Shown: positions 1-5,302 of the stretch, piece after piece
How the letters are laid out: each line of letters opens with the position of its first letter
Numbering within the stretch: the first letter of the stretch is position 1
DNA from: Methyloprofundus sp.
Lineage (GTDB): Bacteria; Pseudomonadota; Gammaproteobacteria; Methylococcales; Methylomonadaceae
Length of the DNA stretch: 5,954 nt
Assembly (NCBI GenBank): GCA_030636485.1
Contig: DAOVWV010000116.1
Coordinates: forward strand, 1 to 5,954
Direction: 5' to 3'
Made by a program: the position numbers and the translations under genes
The notes under the pieces: model-generated
What the model saw: only the letters and a program-made list of their open reading frames with translations
Told to the model about the DNA's origin: nothing
The model's database searches: none

Positions 1-131
1 CTTAATGCTTTGCAATAAAAAAAACATCCAATCTACATTTAACGTCATGTTTAATAATTGTTTTTTCTTTAACCTAATGGCAATGAGGAGTACTTTCACA
101 GCCTCAGAACGAGAATCTGTACCTTGCCTTA
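1..131. other. Non-coding flank downstream of the outer-membrane protein gene
   Basis: This AT-rich stretch follows the stop codon of the leftmost minus-strand gene. On the minus strand it ends in a run of eight T (positions 23-16), which could belong to a terminator, but only a short 5-bp AACAT/ATGTT pairing with a long loop precedes it, so no convincing intrinsic terminator can be called. A minus-strand ATG at 48-46 opens a frame that runs off the window edge (16 codons), without a recognisable Shine-Dalgarno sequence. Nothing else is supported here. Confidence 0.4.
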
Positions 132-983
132 TCAAAGCTCCCCAAAAATAAACCGGACTGACGCGTTGAGAGACCAGGTAGGGCCTGCATCCGGGGTGAC
201 TGCATTGTAATAAGCCTCTAGACGCAGGTCAAGTGCATGTTCATTGATGGCAAATAGCTTCCCGGCACCAGCGCCTATTGGAACTGTCCAGCGTTGATCT
301 GATGAAGAGTTCCAGTTAGCAATCACTTCCATATTTGATCGCAGGTACCAGCCTTGAGGTAGGTTATAACTAAGGGTGGGTTTAAGAATCATTTGACTCA
401 CACTGTTTCTTTCTGAGCTACCAATAACAGACCAGATTTGTTGCGCCTGAAATTCCAGTGTCCAGTCTTTAGGCTGGTAAACAAACATAACCGCCGGGCC
501 GATACTGAACATGCCACTCCCCAACTCACGGGATGGCTCATCGGTTGGGAAAACAAAGGCGGGGCCGATACCAAAGGAAAAATCTTTGCTAATGACTGGC
601 GAAAAATAACTGGTCAAGCTTGTATCCGCCAGGCCAGCTGCATAACCATCACTTCCGCCATGACCATCGCCGGTATAAGGCTCAGGTATTTCTTTAATAC
701 CGGTGATATCGCCAGGCGTTCCCATTATATTCAGGGTTAGCTGGTTAATGATATTCCAGCCATCAAACCTGATAGGCATGATAGGTGCAAAGCTTCCTAT
801 ATGTACCTCACCATCGGGTGCGCCGCCATGAAAGTTGTATTCAAATGGCAGGCTAAAATTAGGGCTTAATGGGTTTTGTGCCACTCGTTGCCATTCAGCT
901 AATGTGGGCGGCAAATCATCTGCCTGAGCTGCCGGCATGGATAGTAAAATGCTACAAATAGAGAAGGCGAGACGGTTCATCAT
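132..983 (-). CDS. Putative outer-membrane beta-barrel protein, 'neuromedin U/transporter' type
   Basis: The predicted product is a secreted protein of 283 residues that probably folds as an outer-membrane beta-barrel; its substrate is unknown. The start chosen is the first of two adjacent ATGs (983 and 980), because it opens a clear Sec signal peptide: MMNR, a hydrophobic core FSICSILLSMP, then AQA before DD, giving cleavage after about residue 21. The mature chain has alternating, aromatic-rich strands with motifs such as FAPIMPIRF, FSFGIGPAF, SIGPAVMF, LSYNLPQGWYLRSN and RWTVPIGAGAGK, and it ends in a strand finishing VRFIFGEL. These match my memory of a large proteobacterial family often labelled 'transporter' or 'neuromedin U'. 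That name is historical and says nothing about function. The frame stays open upstream to 1142, but that part lies inside the preceding gene and lacks export features. Only one base separates this start from the stop of the beta-propeller gene, and the ribosome binding site is weak, so translational coupling is likely. Family call moderate; exact role unknown. Confidence 0.75.
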   Translation of the reverse strand: MMNRLAFSICSILLSMPAAQADDLPPTLAEWQRVAQNPLSPNFSLPFEYNFHGGAPDGEVHIGSFAPIMPIRFDGWNIINQLTLNIMGTPGDITGIKEIPEPYTGDGHGGSDGYAAGLADTSLTSYFSPVISKDFSFGIGPAFVFPTDEPSRELGSGMFSIGPAVMFVYQPKDWTLEFQAQQIWSVIGSSERNSVSQMILKPTLSYNLPQGWYLRSNMEVIANWNSSSDQRWTVPIGAGAGKLFAINEHALDLRLEAYYNAVTPDAGPTWSLNASVRFIFGEL

Positions 984-984
984 G

Positions 985-2001
985 CTATGACTTTGCAAAG
1001 TGGGTATGAGCGAGCTCATTAAAGCTAAAATCATCACTAACAGGTTCGATCTGAAAAATACGGTTTGGCATTTTCGTATTAAACTTTCTCTCCTGTCCAT
1101 TTTGGTTACGCTCACGTAAATTAAATGAGTTACAATCCGCAATCAAGTGTGAACCAGTGGGTAATTCTATTGTATCCTGCACCCATTTGACTGGGAATAA
1201 TGGGCTAGTACCTGCAATAACCTCTAATAATTTAAATTCCCGATCATAAATATGCGCTTCACCTTTACGTGAGTTAGACAGCATATAGCCCTTAGAGTGC
1301 GGGCGTATATGATGCGCACCATTTAAGTTCTCAATAACATGATCTAATGCCAGTGTTTTTCTATCAATACGCGCCACTTTACCTTGATAAAAAAGAATCG
1401 TTAGAATTTTGCTGTCATCATAGGGGTCTACGATAGCTGAATTCAAATGCGTTGTTTGCAAACGTCCCGGGTAACATAATGTACGATGATCAAAATCATG
1501 ATCAATCGTGCGCTCACCGCCCCCATATTTGGTCGAATAACCCTGCTCGGTACCAAACCACGACCAGATAATGTCACCTTGCAAATCCACTTCCAGAATG
1601 GCATCAATACCACTGGAGGTAATTAATAAGCCATCTTTGGTGCGGCGTAAAGAGCGTAGCTGTGAAAACAGCGGGTGTTTTATGACCAAGTCTATTTCCC
1701 CTTGATCATTGAGCCTAAGAATATGTTCATCCCCCGCAACGCCATCAATGCAGCACGGCAGACCAGTAATAAAGTAGAGACCTTCGCCAGGGACATATTC
1801 CATGCCAAAAGGCTTGGTTGGATATATTTCGTCTAATAAACGAAATTTTCCGAAAGGGTCTAGCTGCTCCAGTAACTGGATTTTTCCGCCAGGAGAGCCA
1901 GTGAAAACATCATTCGATTTATCTTTCCCCTTGATAATGCGGTTTAAGCGGAACTTGGCATAATCCCAATTGGTTTGTGGGTAGGAAATAACAAAGCGCA
2001 T
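985..2001 (-). CDS. Beta-propeller-like protein with arylsulfotransferase-like (ASST) repeats, function unknown
   Basis: The 338-residue product has no signal peptide or membrane segment and should be cytosolic. It shows repeating units of a turn with Gly or Asp followed by short strands, for example RLNDQGEIDLVI (96-107), TKDGLLITSSGIDAILEVDLQGDIIWSWFG (about 121-150, given in the family pattern 'dGn-L-v-s...-i-evd-G-ivW'), GKVARIDRKTLALD (207-220) and LPTGSHLIADCNS (280-292). These resemble the blades of arylsulfotransferase (ASST) and related NHL/WD-like propellers. Histidines recur at blade entrances: THLNS (H185), GAHHIRP (H230, H231) and GSHLIAD (H285). ASST enzymes use an active-site histidine, but they are normally periplasmic, so sulfotransferase activity is not claimed here. 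A vicinal cysteine pair sits at 83-84 (LPCCID). The ATG at 2001 is preceded by GGAG at 2014-2011, nine bases away, which supports the start. The gene leads a two-gene unit with the outer-membrane protein gene and is divergent from the radical SAM gene. A ligand-binding or scaffold role is equally possible. Confidence 0.72.
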   Translation of the reverse strand: MRFVISYPQTNWDYAKFRLNRIIKGKDKSNDVFTGSPGGKIQLLEQLDPFGKFRLLDEIYPTKPFGMEYVPGEGLYFITGLPCCIDGVAGDEHILRLNDQGEIDLVIKHPLFSQLRSLRRTKDGLLITSSGIDAILEVDLQGDIIWSWFGTEQGYSTKYGGGERTIDHDFDHRTLCYPGRLQTTHLNSAIVDPYDDSKILTILFYQGKVARIDRKTLALDHVIENLNGAHHIRPHSKGYMLSNSRKGEAHIYDREFKLLEVIAGTSPLFPVKWVQDTIELPTGSHLIADCNSFNLRERNQNGQERKFNTKMPNRIFQIEPVSDDFSFNELAHTHFAKS

Positions 2002-2073
2002 AAATGAATTCTCCGGGTATCGATCTGTCTGACAGCTTTAATGAGTGAGGACAAGAATATTTTTTAACCGACT

Positions 2074-2102
2074 ATTATAACGTATATCTCAAGCGAAGGT
2101 AA
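2074..2102 (-). promoter_or_regulatory. Candidate sigma-70 promoter for the beta-propeller/outer-membrane protein unit
   Basis: On the minus strand a perfect TATAAT lies at 2079-2074, with TTACCT at 2102-2097 as a weak -35 (three of six consensus bases) at 17-bp spacing. A start near 2067 would give a leader of about 65 bases ahead of the ATG at 2001. The -10 is strong; the weak -35 suggests a modest or activator-dependent promoter. This is inferred from sequence only. Confidence 0.45.
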
Positions 2103-2117
2103 TACATTGGTGCTAAC

Positions 2118-2138
2118 CTGAATCCTGCCAGGATTCAG
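2118..2138. promoter_or_regulatory. Perfect 21-bp palindrome (9-3-9), candidate operator
   Basis: The arms CTGAATCCT (2118-2126) and AGGATTCAG (2130-2138) are perfect reverse complements around the three-base centre GCC. Neither strand has a T-run next to it, so it does not look like an intrinsic terminator. It abuts a perfect TATAAT at 2139-2144 on the plus strand, and so would cover the spacer and -35 zone of that promoter, a usual place for a repressor or a spacer-binding activator. I do not recognise the recognition sequence. Confidence 0.5.
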
Positions 2139-2144
2139 TATAAT
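2139..2144 (+). promoter_or_regulatory. Candidate -10 element facing the radical SAM gene
   Basis: A consensus TATAAT follows the palindrome directly. No good -35 hexamer lies 16-18 bases upstream; the palindrome occupies that space. If used, it would give a leader of about 200 bases before the TTG start at 2351. A second TATAAT at 2190-2195 also lacks a -35 match. Both may be chance matches in AT-rich DNA. Confidence 0.3.
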
Positions 2145-2145
2145 G

Positions 2146-2159
2146 TTGATATTTATGAA
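2146..2159. promoter_or_regulatory. FNR/DNR-like box with one mismatch
   Basis: The sequence TTGAT-ATTT-ATGAA matches nine of the ten specified bases of the FNR/CRP-superfamily consensus TTGAT-N4-ATCAA. This class includes the NO-responsive regulators DNR and NNR, which commonly control norCB. Its centre (about 2152.5) lies roughly 50 bp upstream of the start expected from the TATAAT at 2190-2195, which is not a standard activator distance. Its use as a regulatory site is therefore uncertain. Confidence 0.3.
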
Positions 2160-2277
2160 TTTCCATAGGCTATTCAGTGGGTTTTCCAATATAATATCAA
2201 TAGGAAGCCTATTTGATTAGCGGGGTGAGCAATGATTGAAAAGAGAGTGACTCATCGCTAGGAGAAAGACCCAGGAA

Positions 2278-2312
2278 TTGTTAGGTTTTATTTTTCATTT
2301 TAGAAATGAAAA
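2278..2312 (+). promoter_or_regulatory. Candidate proximal promoter overlapped by a second 21-bp palindrome
   Basis: TTGTTA (2278-2283) and TAGAAA (2301-2306) form a -35/-10 pair with four of six matches each at the ideal 17-bp spacing, about 40 bases ahead of the radical SAM start. The perfect palindrome TTTTCATTT-TAG-AAATGAAAA (2292-2312) lies across the -10. That suggests an operator that would block RNA polymerase when bound. No T-run follows it, so a terminator is unlikely. The sequence is AT-rich, and the regulator is not identifiable. Confidence 0.4.
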
Positions 2313-2338
2313 TTAACCTGCTCCCAATTATATAACTT

Positions 2339-2345
2339 GGAGGTG
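2339..2345 (+). promoter_or_regulatory. Strong ribosome binding site that fixes a TTG start
   Basis: GGAGGTG is a near-perfect anti-16S complement ending five bases before TTG at 2351. The nearest downstream ATG (2364) is in another frame, and no in-frame ATG lies close by. This site therefore decides the TTG as the start of the radical SAM gene. Confidence 0.85.
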
Positions 2346-2350
2346 TCAAC

Positions 2351-3691
2351 TTGCTTAATAAACATGAAAACCAGAATGATTATTTTCACTCGCTTGATGA
2401 CTTTCAAAAGAATCTTTTTGAAACACTGAATGAAACATACAGCGATGAGACTTTCTGTAAACTGATGGCAGTTAAAGTCGCTAATTTTTTTGCCAGTGAT
2501 TATCATTTTCATCATAGACATGCAAAGCTTTCATCAAACCCCATCCAGTTGTTAATAGACCCTTCAAATGGGTGTCAGTTGCAGTGCCCGGGATGTGTGC
2601 ATACTGGCAATAAATCAGTTGCTGAAAAGTTTGACTGGCCAAATCGTAGCCTGCCTTTCAAACAATATAATGAATTTCTTGCCCGTTATGGTGTATTTGC
2701 CTCCGCTGCCATACTTTATAATTATGGAGAGCCCTTGTTACATAAAAGATTTTCGGATATGGTTCGCACCGCCAAGGAATATCTTTTATTTACGATGACA
2801 TCGAGCAATTTTTCATTGAAAATTAATGCTGATGAGCTGGTTTTATCAGGATTGGATTACCTACTTTTATCCATTGATGGGGCTTCTCAGGAAACCTATC
2901 AACAGTATCGCCGTCAAGGACAGTTCCAGACAGTTATTGATAATATTAAGAGTATCGTAGAAGCCAAGAAACGACTCAAGAAAGACAAGCCTTATTTGGT
3001 TTGGTCGTATCTGACATTTGAGCATAATATTGATGAGGTTGATAAAGCGATAGAGATGGCGGAGTATCTCGGTGTCAATGAAATTCAAATTTCGACACCT
3101 TTTAGTGTCAGCTGGGATGACCCATCTGTCAAAGTCGCCATATCGCCGAAACAAGGGCGAGTCGTTTTTAAGCCGGTTAATATCAATTCATATACAGAGG
3201 ATGAAAGGCAAGCCATTTCTCAATGGGCTTCTCAGATTGATACTGCCTATAAGGCATCCTGGGGTGAGCGATTGATGAAATTAGGTGATAAAGAAGAACC
3301 AAGTCACACGACAGCCTCAAGTTGCCGCTGGTTGTATCATAATTTAACACTGGATGGGGCATCGCGAATTATGCCGTGTTGTGCTGCGCCTACAATGGAT
3401 AAAAAAGCTAGAAACCTTGTGTATGCACACTTTGAGGGGCACAATAGTAACATAATCAACTCGGCTAGTGCGGTTTTGTCGCGCCAGGCTCTTGCCGACC
3501 CTGAGACTTTCACAGCATCCACCGCAAACAGGGGGGCGACGGAGTTACCTTATTGTATTACTTGCAATGAACAGCCATCACCCGCTTACGGTTTTAATCA
3601 GGCCGCTTATCTCCATGCTGTCGATAGCAGAAATAGCATTCCAGCTGAAATTTATGCAGACTTGGAGCAGTGTGCATTATATAAAATTTGA
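2351..3691 (+). CDS. Radical SAM/SPASM-type iron-sulfur enzyme, substrate unknown
   Basis: The 446-residue product is a radical SAM enzyme that should cleave S-adenosylmethionine at a [4Fe-4S] cluster. The cluster motif CX3CX2C is at C75, C79 and C82 (NGCQLQCPGC). It is followed by a SAM-binding GEP motif at 126-128 (NYGEPLLH), and by LSIDGASQETYQQYR (173-187), typical of SPASM-family enzymes. The C-terminal part has an auxiliary-cluster pattern: C325 (CRWLYH), DG at 335-336, C343-C344 (IMPCC), then C402 and C405 (LPYCITC). Five such cysteines suggest one auxiliary Fe-S cluster rather than the two of a full SPASM domain. About 65 residues precede the core, including a histidine cluster HFHHRH at 52-57. 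The TTG start is fixed by the GGAGGTG site. The enzyme is divergent from the beta-propeller unit. It could modify a peptide, a protein or a small molecule; no precursor peptide is evident. The enzyme class is certain; the reaction is not. Confidence 0.92.
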   Translation: MLNKHENQNDYFHSLDDFQKNLFETLNETYSDETFCKLMAVKVANFFASDYHFHHRHAKLSSNPIQLLIDPSNGCQLQCPGCVHTGNKSVAEKFDWPNRSLPFKQYNEFLARYGVFASAAILYNYGEPLLHKRFSDMVRTAKEYLLFTMTSSNFSLKINADELVLSGLDYLLLSIDGASQETYQQYRRQGQFQTVIDNIKSIVEAKKRLKKDKPYLVWSYLTFEHNIDEVDKAIEMAEYLGVNEIQISTPFSVSWDDPSVKVAISPKQGRVVFKPVNINSYTEDERQAISQWASQIDTAYKASWGERLMKLGDKEEPSHTTASSCRWLYHNLTLDGASRIMPCCAAPTMDKKARNLVYAHFEGHNSNIINSASAVLSRQALADPETFTASTANRGATELPYCITCNEQPSPAYGFNQAAYLHAVDSRNSIPAEIYADLEQCALYKI

Positions 3692-3741
3692 TTAACAAGC
3701 GATCAATGCATCACGGCTGCGCGAAGTATAAAAATTAGCTA

Positions 3742-3786
3742 GGGGTCGCTTACCAGTACTACGTCTCACACCTGATAAGCTACCCC
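3742..3786. repeat. Imperfect 15-bp inverted repeat in the convergent gap; possible terminator or small repeat element
   Basis: The arm GGGGTCGCTTACCAG (3742-3756) pairs with CTGATAAGCTACCCC (3772-3786), with two mismatches and a 15-base loop. It lies between the converging ends of the radical SAM gene and norB. On the minus strand it is followed, seven bases on, by five T (3734-3730), so it could act as a weak intrinsic terminator for norCB. On the plus strand no T-run follows. The length of arms and loop would also fit a REP-like or other extragenic palindromic element; copy number in the genome would tell. Confidence 0.4.
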
Positions 3787-3804
3787 CAGAACCATAAACA
3801 GGTT

Positions 3805-5301
3805 TTACTCTGAATGAGTAATCACCTCTGCCTTGCGCGTTTCACCTTTACCAATCGTTAATAAATCCCAGACCAGTAAGCCTAGACCTGTTGCCGTTAC
3901 CAAGCCAAACAGCATACGCCAATGCATGGCACTCACAAAGGACGGGTGTGTTTGTGCTGCAAAATAACCACCCCAGGTAGAACCACCGATGGCACGTTCT
4001 ATAAAAGACTGCTCATAACCTGCAATTAATAATGCAATAGTCATACCGAGTACGCCGGCATTGAGTAAAGCCAATGCCCATTTCCAGCGCCATGAATTTT
4101 GCAAGTCTGCTCCCATCCAGACATTGCCACGCCAGTGTTGAATGGCAATATAAAAGAACGCAATATTAATCGTTGCATAGGCACCAAAAAAGGCTAAATG
4201 TCCATGCGAAGCCGACCATTGCGTACCATGCGTATATAAGTTAATTTGTGGCAAGGTATGCATAAAACCCCAGACACCCGCGCCAAAAAAGTTACCAAAA
4301 GCATGTGCAATCAGCCAGGCCATAGCTGGGTGGTTCATGTTTTTAAAGCCACGTTCACCTGAATCATAAACTGCATGTACCACCATTGCTACCAAAGGAA
4401 TCGGCTCTAGTGCCGAGAAAAAACCACCAATGGTGAGCCAGTACTCAGGGGTTCCAATCCAGAAATAATGGTGCCCTAAACCAAGAATACCCGAACCAAA
4501 CATTAAGGCGACTTCGATATATAGCCAGGTAGTCACGATTTTACGGCTCACACCTAAAATCGTCATCAGTGACCAGGCCATAATAACGCCGACCAGCACT
4601 TCCCAGGTTGCTTCAACCCAAAGATGTATAACCCACCACCACCAGAATTGCTCATGGGTGATATTGGTCATATAGAACATACCGGCAAGATATAAACCGG
4701 CGAGAGCAACAAGATCCAGGGTTAAAACCCCTGCAATCCCAGACCACTGACCTTGACTAAAGGTCATGACCACGTTGTAGAAGAAAATCAGCATTACGAC
4801 AACAATGCCAATATCTGCCCAGCGCGGTGCTTCAATATATTCGCGCCCTTCGTTGATCAGCCATAAGGTGGTATCATTACCCGCGCCTGTCTGGATAAAT
4901 AGATAAACCAGTACTACCACTGTAATGGCGGCTGATAGTACCCAAAAACCTAATACGCCAAATTTTAAGCCAGCGATGTCAGTGCCACTTTCATCTTCTA
5001 ATAGCCAGTAAGTACAGCCAATAAAACCATAGAGCATCCATAAGATCATCGCATTGATATGCACCATGCGATTGACACTAAAGTCTAAAATATCATAAAG
5101 AAATCCAGGGGCAATAAATTGTAGGCCAGCCAGCAAGCCAAATAAAATCTGGAAGATAAACAGAATGACCGCGCCCATAAAGTATTTAACGGCTAATTTC
5201 TGACCGCCATTTAAGGTACTATCATCAACGCCTGCCCAGCTATGAAGGGCATTTACTTTATCTTGAAGTGAAGGTTTAACAGTTTCAGTATTTGCACTCA
5301 T
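3805..5301 (-). CDS. norB: Nitric oxide reductase catalytic subunit B (cNOR)
   Basis: NorB is the integral-membrane catalytic subunit of cytochrome c-dependent nitric oxide reductase, which reduces two NO to N2O with electrons from the NorC heme. The product has 498 residues and about twelve membrane helices. All metal ligands are present: H81 and H368 for low-spin heme b, H366 for heme b3, and H226, H277, H278 and E230 for non-heme FeB. The conserved E234 and E299 are also there. The spacings from H226 to E230, H277, E299 and H366 (4, 51, 73 and 140) equal those in the P. aeruginosa enzyme (H207, E211, H258, E280, H347). The ATG at 5301 is chosen because GGAGG lies nine bases upstream; an in-frame ATG at 5310 directly abuts that site and is unlikely. 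The N-terminus is about 20 residues longer than in Pseudomonas. The start is one base after the norC stop. It is not a quinol-type NOR, since there is no fused N-terminal domain. Confidence 0.97.
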   Translation of the reverse strand: MSANTETVKPSLQDKVNALHSWAGVDDSTLNGGQKLAVKYFMGAVILFIFQILFGLLAGLQFIAPGFLYDILDFSVNRMVHINAMILWMLYGFIGCTYWLLEDESGTDIAGLKFGVLGFWVLSAAITVVVLVYLFIQTGAGNDTTLWLINEGREYIEAPRWADIGIVVVMLIFFYNVVMTFSQGQWSGIAGVLTLDLVALAGLYLAGMFYMTNITHEQFWWWWVIHLWVEATWEVLVGVIMAWSLMTILGVSRKIVTTWLYIEVALMFGSGILGLGHHYFWIGTPEYWLTIGGFFSALEPIPLVAMVVHAVYDSGERGFKNMNHPAMAWLIAHAFGNFFGAGVWGFMHTLPQINLYTHGTQWSASHGHLAFFGAYATINIAFFYIAIQHWRGNVWMGADLQNSWRWKWALALLNAGVLGMTIALLIAGYEQSFIERAIGGSTWGGYFAAQTHPSFVSAMHWRMLFGLVTATGLGLLVWDLLTIGKGETRKAEVITHSE

Positions 5302-5302
5302 A

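Larger units (their letters stand above)
2002..2350. promoter_or_regulatory. Divergent intergenic regulatory region
   Basis: This 349-bp gap separates the leftward beta-propeller gene from the rightward radical SAM gene and is more AT-rich than the genes beside it. It holds a minus-strand TATAAT near 2074-2079, plus-strand TATAAT hexamers at 2139-2144 and 2190-2195, two perfect 9-3-9 palindromes (2118-2138 and 2292-2312), an FNR-like box (2146-2159) and the ribosome binding site of the radical SAM gene (2339-2345). It also contains a short perfect palindrome CTGTC-T-GACAG at 2025-2035 in the leader of the leftward unit. No convincing gene lies in it. The longest plausible small frame is a 25-codon one at 2143-2220, discussed under findings. 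Confidence 0.6.

Noticed and set aside
438..740. 100-codon plus-strand frame inside the outer-membrane protein gene
   Set aside because: It is antisense to a gene with a signal peptide and family motifs, and its translation resembles no protein.
984..1142. N-terminal extension of the outer-membrane protein frame to an ATG at 1142
   Set aside because: This part overlaps the end of the beta-propeller gene in another frame, and using it would bury a clear signal peptide at residues 54-74.
2244..2262. Leader peptide near 2232 (ATG ATT GAA AAG, nine codons) with an AGGAG just after it
   Set aside because: It is too short, lacks a ribosome site at the right distance and shows no run of regulatory codons. 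The coordinates given cover the region around its end.
2300..2521. 73-codon minus-strand frame across the start of the radical SAM gene
   Set aside because: It is antisense to a firm coding region, has no family features and runs through the ribosome binding site of that gene; it is a shadow frame.
2568..3695. Several 60-95-codon frames on both strands inside the radical SAM gene
   Set aside because: All overlap a well-supported coding sequence with intact catalytic motifs and show no domains or ribosome sites of their own.
3742..3788. tRNA-like reading of the minus strand (GGGGGTAGCTTATCAGG)
   Set aside because: The start recalls a tRNA acceptor and D arm, but the element is only about 45 bases with no anticodon or T arm.
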